A stretch of DNA of 64,000 nt from JAFMPW01 sp041743085 (GCA_041743085.1 JBGTNL010000019.1:186001-250000), one strand, 5' to 3'. Counted from the stretch's first letter, positions 8,006 to 17,086 are shown. Program-made: numbers and translations. Notes: generated by a model not told the origin, from the sequence alone.

Positions 8006-9106
8006 TTAAGACGAGCCAGACAGTTTTGATATTTTCTTGGCCGTCCCATTGCGAACGATGGTGCGATTTGGACGGGTCCATTTTGGTTTTTCCCCTAAGG
8101 ATTCGTATTGGGAGTCACCTGCCTCAACAGTCGCCGGCTGGGGCGATTTTACAAATGCCTTTTGGGGTTCTAATCCCAGTAATTTGAATAATTCCATATC
8201 CTCGCGCACATCAGGATTTGGGGTCGTTAATAATTTATCTCCGGCAAAAATGGAATTAGCTCCGGCAAAAAAGCATAAGGTTTGTCCTTCCTGACTCATT
8301 CCTGTGCGACCAGCGGACAACCTTACCTGTGTCTTTGGCATAACGATCCTGGAGGTGGCCACCATCCGGATCATATCCCAAATTGCGATAGGTTCCATAT
8401 TTTCCATTGGGGTGCCTTCAACCGCAACAAGGGCATTTATTGGGACCGATTCCGGCTGTGGATTTAAGGCAGACAAAGCCACGAGCATCCCGGCCCTGTC
8501 TTCCAATTGTTCCCCCATTCCTATAATTCCGCCGCTGCATACCGTTACGTTGCTCTTGCGAACATTTTCAATTGTCTTTAACCGGTCTTTAAAAGCACGG
8601 GTAGAAATAACGTCCTTATAATAGTCTTCCGAAGTGTCCAGATTGTGGTTATAGGCATAGAGTCCGGCTTCTGCCAGGCGTTTGGCCTGATTTTCAGTAA
8701 CCATGCCAAGCGTACAGCAGACCTCCATATCCAGTTTATTAATGGTGCGCACCATCTCGAGCACCTGGTCAAACTCCCGACCGTCCTTAACATTGCGCCA
8801 TGCTGCGCCCATACAAACTCTTGAACTCCCCGAAGATTTTGCCCGCAATGCCTGGGCTTTTACCTGCTGAACGGTCATCAGGTCGTTACCTTCTATGGCT
8901 GTATGATAACGGGCGGCCTGGGGACAATACCCACAATCTTCAGGACATCCCCCTGTTTTAATGGAAAGCAATGTAGAAACCTGTACAGTATTGGGATCAT
9001 GGTATTTTCGGTGAATTGTCGCGGCCTCATAGAGCAATTCCATAAGAGGTTTGTTGTAGATATCCAGAATTTCCTGTTTCGTCCAATTGTGCCGTTCTTC
9101 ACTCAT
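8006..9106 (-). CDS. bioB: Biotin synthase BioB
   Basis: 366 residues from ATG 9106; a GTG three codons upstream is also open. Radical-SAM cluster motif CPEDCGYC (C-x3-C-x2-C) is at about residue 55-65. Family segments AWRNVKDGREF, YNHNLDTSEDYY, CSGGIIGMGE and LSAGRTGMS follow. The last contains the Arg that ligates the auxiliary [2Fe-2S] cluster. BioB inserts sulfur into dethiobiotin, the final step of biotin synthesis. The C-terminal tail of about 30 residues (rich in basic and Thr/Ser residues) is longer than in E. coli. A TATTTTTG box lies 21 bases upstream. It ends the biotin gene run. Confidence 0.97.
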   Translation of the reverse strand: MSEERHNWTKQEILDIYNKPLMELLYEAATIHRKYHDPNTVQVSTLLSIKTGGCPEDCGYCPQAARYHTAIEGNDLMTVQQVKAQALRAKSSGSSRVCMGAAWRNVKDGREFDQVLEMVRTINKLDMEVCCTLGMVTENQAKRLAEAGLYAYNHNLDTSEDYYKDVISTRAFKDRLKTIENVRKSNVTVCSGGIIGMGEQLEDRAGMLVALSALNPQPESVPINALVAVEGTPMENMEPIAIWDMIRMVATSRIVMPKTQVRLSAGRTGMSQEGQTLCFFAGANSIFAGDKLLTTPNPDVREDMELFKLLGLEPQKAFVKSPQPATVEAGDSQYESLGEKPKWTRPNRTIVRNGTAKKISKLSGSS

Positions 9107-9127
9107 AGAATACACTTATTTCCAAAT

Positions 9128-9135
9128 CAAAAATA
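9128..9135 (-). promoter_or_regulatory. Putative -7 element (TATTTTTG) of bioB
   Basis: On the minus strand TATTTTTG fits the TAnnTTTG consensus and lies 21 bases before the bioB ATG, giving a short leader. No well-placed TTG -33 box was found. It suggests bioB has its own promoter, separated from the ketosynthase gene by an R1 repeat. Confidence 0.5.
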
Positions 9136-9150
9136 GACCTTATTTTATTG

Positions 9151-9415
9151 AAAATAAAAAATTTCTTAAAAGTTTCCCCGCCTCTGGCGGGCGACTATCC
9201 CTGCCCGTCTAAAGGGCAGGCAGGCTCGAGGCAGGGCCATAGAGGTATACCTCGACAGGCTCGGCACAGGTTTCGCCGGTTTCATTTTGGCCCGCCCGGA
9301 ATTGCGAAAAGGCAATTCCGACCTTGTGCATTCCTCTCTCTTCGTTCGTCGGATGCAAGAGGGGAGGTGGATCCGGAAACCCCGAGGCAGAGCCATCGGG
9401 GAATTATTTAGATTA
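9151..9415. repeat. Dispersed repeat family R1, long divergent copy
   Basis: Begins like the other two copies (AATTTCTTAAAAGTTT, then CCCCGCC-TCT-GGCGGG and ACTATCCCTGCC). It shares with the 35.4-kb copy the middle block GGTATACCTCGACAGGC ... GGCACAGGTTTCGC. Further palindromes are AATTGC/GCAATT and CCCCGA/TCGGGG. It fills the 344-base gap between bioB and the ketosynthase gene; no gene is seen in it. Confidence 0.75.
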
Positions 9416-9459
9416 AAAATTATAAATACCAAATTCCATTGAATTGGCATGAACAGCTG

Positions 9460-10641
9460 CTAAGGGAGTGGGGGCCTAAGCAAAATACTTACTGCGTTGC
9501 CGCCAAAACCTACGGCGTTTACCAGTACTTTTTTTATCTGACCAGGATTCTCATTGCCCAAATAAGGGATTCCGATAAATTCGTTATGCTGAAGCATTAA
9601 AATTGCAAGTTCTATACTTAACATGCCGGAAGCTCCGAAAGTATGCCCTATTTTCCACTTATTGCAGGTTAAGGCAGGCACGTTTTTACCAAATAATCTT
9701 CGGATAGCATTAAATTCGGCCCTATCCCCTTTCACCGTCCCAGGGGCGTGCATCACAATAACGTCGACCTCCTTTGTGTCCCCTTCCCCAATAGCCATTT
9801 GCATAGATCGTTGAAAGCAGAGGGCATCTGTGGATATAGATACGTTGTGTGTCAGCGGTTCCGTTGCGTAACCCACACCGTCAATAATAGCCAATGTCTT
9901 CTCAGAAACACCGCTTTCCAGACAGGCCAATGAAGCCCCCTCTCCTAAAACCATGGTATTTTGTTTTTTATCCATATCCATTGCGAGGCACGGGTATTCC
10001 CGGGTTGAACTCGAATACACTTTTAAAGCCTGCATCTGGGCAATGGTGAAGCCGGTCAATGGTGCTTCGCTGCCTCCCACCAGGAATTTATCGGTCATTC
10101 CGCTTTTAATCCAGGCTATTCCGTTGAGCAATGCGTGTAAGGCCGTAGAACACGTTATGGAATGTGAGATTTCCGGACCCCTGGTTCCTAGATCATGCGC
10201 CACCCAGGATGAAATATTACCCAAAGTGGTGGTTGGGGAAGACAAGGTTGAGGTCCGATCGTTACTGAGAAATTCCGCATGGTATTTTTCAAATAGCGCT
10301 GTAGCTCCCCTGCTGGAACCTATATTGACCCCAAAATTATCCTCCGGTTTCCACCCCGCTGCCTCTACGGCCTTCCTGGAGGCATAAATGGCATAAAGGA
10401 CCGTTTCGTCTAGCGCTCCGTATTTTACATCCGATCGTCGGATGAGATCAATTTCATTTTTTTCATCCTCCGGCAAACAAGCAACCCACACAGAAGTTGC
10501 CCCGATCTTTTTTCGCCTTAAGCAATGCCTTTTACTGAGATAGCGATGCCACGCCTCTTCAGGGGAGGATCCCAGTGGGGAAACAGAAGCAATAGATGTT
10601 ATTCCGATTGAAGAAGCCAAAATAGTTTGTATTTCGGGCAA
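9460..10641 (-). CDS. FabF-like beta-ketoacyl synthase of the biotin cluster
   Basis: 393 residues, probable TTG start; a second TTG seven codons later is also possible. The condensing-enzyme triad is complete: Cys164 in ITCSTALHA, His298 in MHAPGTVKGD and His333 in IGHTFGASG, with the C-terminal glycine-rich GFGGNA. The enzyme should therefore be able to condense acyl and malonyl thioesters. It lies between bioA and bioB on the same strand. No BioC, BioH, BioG or BioW gene is in the window, so a role in making the pimeloyl chain is a reasonable inference. A second possibility is a fatty-acid or secondary-lipid enzyme. Confidence 0.85.
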   Translation of the reverse strand: MPEIQTILASSIGITSIASVSPLGSSPEEAWHRYLSKRHCLRRKKIGATSVWVACLPEDEKNEIDLIRRSDVKYGALDETVLYAIYASRKAVEAAGWKPEDNFGVNIGSSRGATALFEKYHAEFLSNDRTSTLSSPTTTLGNISSWVAHDLGTRGPEISHSITCSTALHALLNGIAWIKSGMTDKFLVGGSEAPLTGFTIAQMQALKVYSSSTREYPCLAMDMDKKQNTMVLGEGASLACLESGVSEKTLAIIDGVGYATEPLTHNVSISTDALCFQRSMQMAIGEGDTKEVDVIVMHAPGTVKGDRAEFNAIRRLFGKNVPALTCNKWKIGHTFGASGMLSIELAILMLQHNEFIGIPYLGNENPGQIKKVLVNAVGFGGNAVSILLRPPLP

Positions 10642-10848
10642 AAATAAAAGTTCTTAACTTCATCTGCCTCACTCAAAGTAAAAAACAATGAAAAACTCCC
10701 TTGGAACAAACGAAGTTGTCTGAAGTTCCCCTGTGCCCTTTGGGTTGCATCAGACCTTCTTGGATTGTTTTTAATACATGGAAAAAAACCTAAAATGTGG
10801 GAAGCTTTGCTAAATAAAAAGTGGGGATTTTCGGCAGCCCGTACATGA

Positions 10849-12117
10849 TTAGATGATATCAAAGGCACTCTTTATTGCGTTATATATTTTTTGAAGTTGA
10901 TTATCTGAAATAATAAAGGGGGGTAAAATATAAACAGTATTTCCCAAGGGTCTGAGAAAAACACCCTGTTTCATAAAATGATTAAAAAGCCTGTCCCTTA
11001 AACCTCCGTAACGTTCCATTTCTAAATTCAGATCCAGCGCATATATGATACCGCATTGCCTGGTCCGGGCTACCCTGGGATGCCCTATAATCTCCCCGTC
11101 AAATCCTTTATGCGCCACGATGATCCTGGCAATGTCCTTTTGAATACCATCGGACTGCAATAATTCCAGTCCTGCTAGGGCTGCAGTGCAGGCGAGCGGA
11201 TTAGCGGTATAGGTATGGCCATGGAACAGCCCTTTATGCATATCATCACTATAAAATGCATTATAGACTTCCTGTGTGCATGAAGTAACCGCCATGGGCA
11301 TTAATCCTGCCGTTAAGGCCTTTGACAGGCAGATGATATCCGGTTTTGTCCCCATATGGTCCGATGCAAAAAAATTTCCCGTCTTTCCAAATCCTGTCAT
11401 CACCTCATCCGCAATATTCAACACCCCATATTTCCTGGTGAGCCGAAGAATTTTATCGAGTAACTCCTTGCTGTGCATTTTCATAGCAGCCGCACCCTGC
11501 ACAAGCGGTTCATAGATAAATCCGGCAACACTGTTTTGTTTCAGCAGTGTCTCAAGATGGGAAAGGATACCTTGAATATTCCCTGCGGTCGGTACCGGAA
11601 TACGTCCTACTTCAATAAAGAAATCCCTAAAAGGGCCGTTGTATACCGATAGGCCCGAAACGGACATGGCCCCGAAAGTATCGCCGTGAAATCCCTCCTC
11701 AAAAGCCAGAAGCAGCTTCCGCTTACTTCCCTGGTTAAAGTGATATTGCAAGGCCATCTTAATCCCAACCTCCGTAGCTGTAGAACCATTATCTGAAAAA
11801 AATACTTTCTGCTGATTTCCGGGAAGTATTTTTATGAGTTCTTCCGATAATTTTACAGCCGGTTCATGGGTAAATCCGCTAAAAACCACCTGATCTAACT
11901 CTTGCATTTGTAACTGAACCTTCTCTAAAATATATGGATTGCAATGGCCATACATACAAGTGTACCAGGAGGCGATGCCATCTATATATTCATTTCCGTG
12001 TTCATCCATTAACAAGGCTTCTTTAGCCCTGGTAATGGCCAGCATCCCCGGATGCAGTTTATGCTGGGTTAAGGGGTGCCAGACGTGCTTCTTGTCCCTT
12101 TCTGAAAGATTTTTCAA
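10849..12117 (-). CDS. bioA: Adenosylmethionine-8-amino-7-oxononanoate aminotransferase
   Basis: 422 residues, apparent TTG start. It is a class III aminotransferase with substrate motif HVWHPLTQH, phosphate-binding DNGSTATE, Asp of ADEVMTGFG and the PLP lysine K266 in CLSKALTAG. BioA converts 7-keto-8-aminopelargonate to 7,8-diaminopelargonate, using SAM as amino donor in the classical family. The ketosynthase gene follows after 207 bases in which no gene is seen. The divergent GT39 gene begins 66 bases upstream. Confidence 0.95.
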   Translation of the reverse strand: MKNLSERDKKHVWHPLTQHKLHPGMLAITRAKEALLMDEHGNEYIDGIASWYTCMYGHCNPYILEKVQLQMQELDQVVFSGFTHEPAVKLSEELIKILPGNQQKVFFSDNGSTATEVGIKMALQYHFNQGSKRKLLLAFEEGFHGDTFGAMSVSGLSVYNGPFRDFFIEVGRIPVPTAGNIQGILSHLETLLKQNSVAGFIYEPLVQGAAAMKMHSKELLDKILRLTRKYGVLNIADEVMTGFGKTGNFFASDHMGTKPDIICLSKALTAGLMPMAVTSCTQEVYNAFYSDDMHKGLFHGHTYTANPLACTAALAGLELLQSDGIQKDIARIIVAHKGFDGEIIGHPRVARTRQCGIIYALDLNLEMERYGGLRDRLFNHFMKQGVFLRPLGNTVYILPPFIISDNQLQKIYNAIKSAFDII

Positions 12118-12183
12118 TAGTGTGAATTTTTCCCGACCTTCATTTTATCTATCTTGCACACGAGGGAACGGATCCCTGACATC

Positions 12184-13671
12184 ATGCGGAGCAAAGTTAT
12201 AACATCTCTCTTACCCGACTACGATAAACTTTCTGGCAAAAGGGTGTTTTTTCTGCTTTCCTTCATCACTTTTTTTATTCGATTCCCCTTTTTTTTCAGG
12301 GATTATGTAGACAGGGATGAGAGTACCTTTATCCTTGTAGCACAATCCCTGGTAGAAGGGCATTTACCTTATACCGAATTATGGGATTTAAAACCCCCGA
12401 TCATTTATTTCATCTTCGCCCTTATCATCTATTTGTTCGGCAAAAGTTTTATTGCCCTCAGATTGGTCGGAGTTTTCGCGGTTGTAGTCACTGCCTTTTT
12501 CAGCTATCGGATAGGCAGCCATTTAGGAAGTAAAAAAATTGGGTTCTGGGCAGCCGTGGCCTGTATTATGTTGTTAAGCATGTTCGGCAGTTTGCAGGGG
12601 GTGATGTCTGAGCATATCTGTATGCTGTTTTTTACGCCGGCGGTCTACCTGCTCATCGAAAAAAGAAATGCAGCTACTATCTTTTTTGCCGGGCTACTTA
12701 TTGGCCTGGCCCTGATGACTAAACTGAATATTGCCTACGCCGCATTGTTATTGGGTCTTTTCATAGTATATGAAGCAGTAACGACCATTCACAGTTACAA
12801 AAATTTAGGATCCCCATTGCTGTTTTGTATGGGGGTAGGTCTTGCCATATTACTAACAATTCTTCCCTATTCCCTGGAAGGAAAAACAGCCATATGGTGG
12901 GATTCGGTGGTGCTTGCTCCCTTGCAATATTCCTCTTCCAGGCGATACTCCCTGCTGCAGCTTTCCCCGATTTTTATATTCGTCGGGGTATTCCTGTTCT
13001 ACAGTTGGAAGAAAAAACTGTTCGATTTTAAGAAAAGAAGCATACAAATTCTGATAATTGCCATTTTGGGAGTATTAATTTCATACCTGCAAAGTGGCAG
13101 GGTGAATGGCCATTATCTTATTCAGCTACATCCCATGCTCACTGTTCTCGTTGCCCTTGCGATTTCCAGGGTTGATAATTTACGAAAGCTGACTCTACGA
13201 CCTGTATGGTGGTTCTTTCTGCTATTACTGCCGGTAGAAGCTTATCTGGAGTATTACGCCGTTGTTAAGAATAAAATAGAACGTGGAACTTTTTTTAATG
13301 GTGAAGGTTTTACGGTACCACAGTATCTTTCAGAAAATAGTCTTGAGAACGGAAAGGTTTTCTTTCTGGAGTATCACATTGGGTACTGGCTTTTAAACAA
13401 AAAACCGCCCACCAGGGCCGCTACACATCCAAGTAACATTTGCAGGGATGAAATGTATGCTTACTTCGATAACCCCAGAAAAACATCGCTTCAGGAACTG
13501 CGTTTTATAATGGAAGAACTGCGGCCAGAGACCGTTGTTACGAGAAAAAACAGGTGGGTCTTTGACAGGGATGAAATTGAGGAAAATGACTATATCGATC
13601 ACTACCTGAACAGTCATTATAAAATCCTTGCAATCGTGGACAATGCGGTCATCCACCAAAGATCAGAGTAA
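12184..13671 (+). CDS. GT39-type membrane glycosyltransferase (ArnT/PMT-like)
   Basis: 495 residues from ATG 12184; an in-frame ATG at 12154 is also open. About ten hydrophobic segments cover residues 20-360, followed by a soluble C-terminus. The family's first-loop acidic motif is present (YVDRDESTF), with KPPIIYF soon after, as in Dol-P- or undecaprenyl-P-sugar-using transferases of the GT-C class. The sugar and acceptor are unknown. The gene lies inside the biotin cluster on the opposite strand. Its 3' end overlaps the end of bioD by 9 bases, a compact tail-to-tail arrangement. Confidence 0.8.
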   Translation: MRSKVITSLLPDYDKLSGKRVFFLLSFITFFIRFPFFFRDYVDRDESTFILVAQSLVEGHLPYTELWDLKPPIIYFIFALIIYLFGKSFIALRLVGVFAVVVTAFFSYRIGSHLGSKKIGFWAAVACIMLLSMFGSLQGVMSEHICMLFFTPAVYLLIEKRNAATIFFAGLLIGLALMTKLNIAYAALLLGLFIVYEAVTTIHSYKNLGSPLLFCMGVGLAILLTILPYSLEGKTAIWWDSVVLAPLQYSSSRRYSLLQLSPIFIFVGVFLFYSWKKKLFDFKKRSIQILIIAILGVLISYLQSGRVNGHYLIQLHPMLTVLVALAISRVDNLRKLTLRPVWWFFLLLLPVEAYLEYYAVVKNKIERGTFFNGEGFTVPQYLSENSLENGKVFFLEYHIGYWLLNKKPPTRAATHPSNICRDEMYAYFDNPRKTSLQELRFIMEELRPETVVTRKNRWVFDRDEIEENDYIDHYLNSHYKILAIVDNAVIHQRSE

Positions 13672-14280
13672 TTCGAGGGCCGGCCTCAAAAGATTCGAAT
13701 ATTTTTTAATTACTGATTTATCAATGACCGGTTCTTTATCAATCCTGCCCAGGGAACGTACTCCGGTCTTTTTAAGAATGATGATTTCCGAGGTAGGATG
13801 TGCGTTTCCGTTAAAAAGAACAGTCACATTAAACCCGTTATTCTGCAACCAACCTATGGTTAAAAGCGAATGATTTATACTTCCCAGGTAGTGTTTTGAT
13901 ACCACAACAACTTTATAGTAAGGTTGTATAATATCTAAAATAGTTTCCTCCTCATTTATGGGCACCAACAGGCCTCCCGCGCCCTCGATAACCAGATCAT
14001 TACTTGTTTTGGGTTCGGTTATGGAACTAAGTTCAATGGAAATACCATCAATTTCAGCCGCGGCATGAGGGCTCATAGGGGTATTAAGTGAGAAACTATT
14101 TTTGTGGATTTTTGTCCGATCATTGGAAATAAGTTTTGCTATGGTATGGCTATCCGATGCGTCCAGGTCGCCGGCCTGTATAGGTTTCCAGTAATCGGCC
14201 TGAAGCGCTTCCACAATTACCGCCGCAGCCAGGGTTTTACCTACTTCGGTCGAAATCCCGGTAACGAAGATCCGTTTCAT
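13663..14280 (-). CDS. bioD: ATP-dependent dethiobiotin synthetase
   Basis: 205 residues, ATG start. The P-loop is GISTEVGKT near the N-terminus, followed by YWKPIQAG, and VIEGAGGLLVPI holds the conserved acidic/Gly-rich substrate loop. BioD carboxylates 7,8-diaminopelargonate with ATP to form dethiobiotin. Its ATG overlaps the TGA of the DUF2007-like gene (4 bases), so they are probably translationally coupled. It is downstream of bioF in the same run. Confidence 0.95.
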   Translation of the reverse strand: MKRIFVTGISTEVGKTLAAAVIVEALQADYWKPIQAGDLDASDSHTIAKLISNDRTKIHKNSFSLNTPMSPHAAAEIDGISIELSSITEPKTSNDLVIEGAGGLLVPINEEETILDIIQPYYKVVVVSKHYLGSINHSLLTIGWLQNNGFNVTVLFNGNAHPTSEIIILKKTGVRSLGRIDKEPVIDKSVIKKYSNLLRPALELL

Positions 14281-14666
14281 TGTAGTTGCGCCTTTGTTAT
14301 GATATTACAAACCGTGCATTTGTATTTCCTTTTTTCAAAAAAGGGGAACAACTTATTTACAATTCCTCTTCTGCTATAATACACTTCGGACTTTTCTGCT
14401 TTGCAATTGGGGCATCTCACTGGACGGTCATCTTTATCAAGGGCATAATTTCTGATCTCATTATAAATTTCCAGCGCTTCATCTTTGTCTTTGGTATACA
14501 CCTGTAATTTAACTCCGCCTATGGCAGTACTGATAAGCGGATCTGTGTTCAACGTATTTTCATCGCGAAGGAAAACGGTGATCCCCTCCGATTCTAATTT
14601 GCCCTTTATGATCTGCACATCAGCCACATATTCAAAGGCTCCCAGTGTATAAAATTCCTGTTCCAT
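14277..14666 (-). CDS. DUF2007-type protein with C-terminal zinc ribbon
   Basis: 129 residues. Residues 1-75 look like the DUF2007 putative signal-transducing domain (YTLGAFEYVADVQIIKGKL, then GGVKLQVYTKDKDEAL). The C-terminus has two Cys pairs, CPNCKAE and CTVCN, suited to zinc. The function is unknown. It sits between bioF and bioD, 9 bases after the former and overlapping the latter, so it is co-transcribed with biotin genes. That placement hints at a role near the pathway but does not prove one. Confidence 0.8.
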   Translation of the reverse strand: MEQEFYTLGAFEYVADVQIIKGKLESEGITVFLRDENTLNTDPLISTAIGGVKLQVYTKDKDEALEIYNEIRNYALDKDDRPVRCPNCKAEKSEVYYSRRGIVNKLFPFFEKRKYKCTVCNIITKAQLQ

Positions 14667-14675
14667 AGTTCTTTG

Positions 14676-15866
14676 TTACCCCACCGGCGCGGATTGAGTT
14701 TTCATAATATGCCTTTTCAGTAGTTTTAAGGCGGTTGAAATTTGATTTTTTGTATTGTAAGCATGCAGACATATCCGCAGCCGTTCCCATCCTTTGGGAA
14801 CCGTGGGTGAAAGTATGGGTCGTATATCTAAACCTTCTTTCTGCAGTTGAGAAGCTATTCTTTTTACAAGGATGTTTCCCGGAAGGATACAACTGTGAAT
14901 AGCTGAGTTGCTTTTCACAAAATTTTGTTCCAGGTCCAATTTTTTAAGTTCGAGCTTGAAAAATGCTATGTTACCGTGGAGTGATTGCCTTGCCCCGGTA
15001 CCCTTTGGTCCGGATATAAAATCGTAAGCCCGCAATATAGTTGCCAGTGAATGGGCAGGCAAACCGGTGGTGTACATAAAACCCCGGGCAAAATTAACCA
15101 AATAGGCCTTTAAGCCCCCGCTTCCCAAAATTGCGGCACCATGGCAGCCCATAGCCTTTCCGAAGGTCACTATTATCGCAAACACTCTTTTTTGTAAACC
15201 AAGTTCTTGTACCAATCCACAACCGCAAGAACCAAATATACCTACGGCATGGGCTTCATCCACTATTAAGCGTACGTTATTCAATTCACATAGAGCAATT
15301 AATTCCTTCAGGTCCGGCGAATCTCCGTCCATGGAGAAAACCGATTCCGTCACCACATATATTTCCCTGCCTTCCCTGCCCGAGTCTCTGCGCTGTAATA
15401 GCGAAACTTTTTTTTCAAGATCCGCAAGGTCGTTATGCCTAAACTTATGGCTATTTGCATTTCCAAGCTTTATTCCGTCACGGATGCTGGCATGGATGAA
15501 TTCATCGTAAAAGACAACGTCGTTCCGCTGAGGCACCGACGCAAAAAAACCGATATTGGCAATATATCCAGAAGTAAAGACCAACGCTGCTTCGACCCTG
15601 TGATATTTTCTTAGCTTTTGTTCTACCTCGGTATACAAACCATTATTCCCGGTCAGCAAGCGCGAACCGGTTGCACCGTTCCACATCATCTCCCTTTCCG
15701 AAAGTATCCTTGAGGCCTCATGAAAGAGGTGTTCATTGGTTGCCAGCCCCAGATAATCATTGGAAGAAAAATCGATCAAATCAACCGCATCTGATAAGGT
15801 CCTCAGCGCATTGTCTGACCTTCGTTTCTCCAATTTGTACTCCAATTTTTTAGGTAATTCCACCAT
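14676..15866 (-). CDS. bioF: 8-amino-7-oxononanoate synthase (BioF/KBL family)
   Basis: 396 residues, ATG start. Alpha-oxoamine synthase signatures: SNDYLGL, GATGSRLLTG, the substrate-binding His in FYDEFIHAS, Asp/His in VDEAHAVG, and the PLP lysine K237 in TFGKAMGCHGA. BioF condenses pimeloyl thioester with alanine. It is the first gene of the minus-strand run bioF-DUF2007-bioD. KBL and SPT relatives share the fold; the biotin context decides the name. Confidence 0.93.
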   Translation of the reverse strand: MVELPKKLEYKLEKRRSDNALRTLSDAVDLIDFSSNDYLGLATNEHLFHEASRILSEREMMWNGATGSRLLTGNNGLYTEVEQKLRKYHRVEAALVFTSGYIANIGFFASVPQRNDVVFYDEFIHASIRDGIKLGNANSHKFRHNDLADLEKKVSLLQRRDSGREGREIYVVTESVFSMDGDSPDLKELIALCELNNVRLIVDEAHAVGIFGSCGCGLVQELGLQKRVFAIIVTFGKAMGCHGAAILGSGGLKAYLVNFARGFMYTTGLPAHSLATILRAYDFISGPKGTGARQSLHGNIAFFKLELKKLDLEQNFVKSNSAIHSCILPGNILVKRIASQLQKEGLDIRPILSPTVPKGWERLRICLHAYNTKNQISTALKLLKRHIMKTQSAPVG

Positions 15867-15924
15867 GTCACAAAGGTAGTCTATCCTGTTTTTAAATGGT
15901 ATATTCGTTACAATAAACCTCTTT

Positions 15925-16150
15925 AACTAAACCATGAATTGAAGATCCATACCTGTCCGTTCTATGGAGGAGGTTTGGATAAGCAATGAAATTGCCCGCC
16001 CGAACGGCACGGGCAGGCTTTGGTTAAGTGTTAATAGTTGATATCATGCAATTAACGGTTAACTAATAACTATTACCTTATTTGAAAAAAGCCTTTATAA
16101 ACCGGAAGTCTTGCACTAAAGTACATAGTTTCAACTAACGATTGAAACCA
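15925..16150. repeat. Dispersed repeat family R2, copy 1
   Basis: Shares many blocks in the same order with 40963-41210: AACTAAACCA, GTCCGT-CTATGG-GGAGGTTT, AAGCAATGAAATTGC, AATAACTATTA, AACCG-AAGTCTTGCACTAAAG and GTTTCAACTAACGA. No ORF is shared between the copies. This copy has an extra GC-rich palindrome (GCCCGCCC ... GGGCAGGC) directly after AAATTGC, missing from copy 2. Confidence 0.75.
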
Positions 16151-16807
16151 ATGTATAAACGCGGATTCAGCATTGTTCTACCCGTTCAAAAAAGTAAATG
16201 GAATTAAACCCCAGGGCAAGCCCTGGACCCAATAGAAGGAATCGACCCAAGGGTCGAGGTATTTAGACCCCGCTGAAAAAGCGGGGTAAGTTCAACCATC
16301 CATTTTAACCGCTCCCGCTAAAAAGCGAGATTATTAAAATGGGGTTTCACTAATAAACTGTAAGAGATCTCGAAACTCCGTAAGCTGAACTTGCCGGAAA
16401 ACATATCAGGAAACGAAAAAGAAAGGGAGGGTTTTGTTGCGGTATCCCATTGCCCGGAACTTTTGGAAAGAAGAATACCTTGTCCGCATACGATTGCCTG
16501 GGACGGTGGCCATGATCAGGATAGGCCCTGAGTAAACCTCCAAAAACTCTCACAGGAATAGATATCCAAAAACCTATGGTTGCAGAATATAAACGGTACC
16601 GGGGTCAGGAAATGGAATGAGATTATGGGGCGCGCGGTTAAACATAAGTTTAGTAAAGTATCACTGAAGTGGATGCGGCCAAATTGCACTGGTTGAACGC
16701 ACACTTTAGACTAAAGGATTTAAAACGCTACCGTTCGGGAGGGCAGATTGGCAAGTGATTGGGTTAAAGAGGCATGAAGAAAAGCCTCTAACGCGTGGAT
16801 AGTATAA
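16151..16807. other. Non-coding stretch with a cluster of short hairpins
   Basis: No supported gene. Between 16211 and 16330 lie four palindromes: CCAGGGCAAGCCCTGG (16211), TCGACCCAAGGGTCGA (16242), ACCCCGCT/AGCGGGGT (16267) and an imperfect CCCGCT/AGCGAG stem (about 16314). From about 16340 to 16760 nothing recognisable is seen; short minus-strand frames there have no family features. A weak stem AGAGGC/GCCTCT at 16768-16789 follows atpC on the minus strand and might terminate it. Confidence 0.6.
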
Positions 16808-17086
16808 CTAATCGGCAAGAACTATCACTTTGTTATCCTTCATTTCAACGGTTCCGCTCGTGATATGCAATACGGTTTTTCCTTTATCATCTTTGGAAAA
16901 TTTGTCCTCATATTCCTCGTCAATGGAAATATCGCCACCTATTTTAACCAAACCCTCCTGCAAAAGAGAGACTATGGCCGCGTGGTTGTTCAACATTTGA
17001 AACTCCCCATCCACTCCCGGGACAGTTACCGAGGTGACTTCTCCGGCAAATAGGGTGGCTTCCGGGGACACAATTTCTAAGTACAT
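16808..17086 (-). CDS. atpC: F1F0 ATP synthase epsilon subunit
   Basis: 92 residues, only the beta-sandwich part of the subunit. It starts MYLEIVSPEATLFAGEV and contains VDGEFQMLNNHAAIVSLL, the typical segments. The C-terminal helical hairpin of the 130-residue E. coli epsilon is absent, as in many Bacteroidota. An insertion (EEYEDKFSKDDKGK) lies in the second half. It is 81 bases downstream of atpD and forms the pair atpD-atpC away from the other ATP synthase genes. Confidence 0.93.
   Translation of the reverse strand: MYLEIVSPEATLFAGEVTSVTVPGVDGEFQMLNNHAAIVSLLQEGLVKIGGDISIDEEYEDKFSKDDKGKTVLHITSGTVEMKDNKVIVLAD

Noticed and set aside
9148..9450. Overlapping frames of 87 and 94 codons on both strands
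   Set aside because: They lie within the R1 repeat and consist of GC-rich palindromes; no family features and no matching frame in the other copies.
16350..16704. Minus-strand frames of 62-67 codons in the bioF-atpC gap
   Set aside because: No recognisable domain, no promoter-like signal, and overlap with a hairpin cluster region; treated as chance frames.
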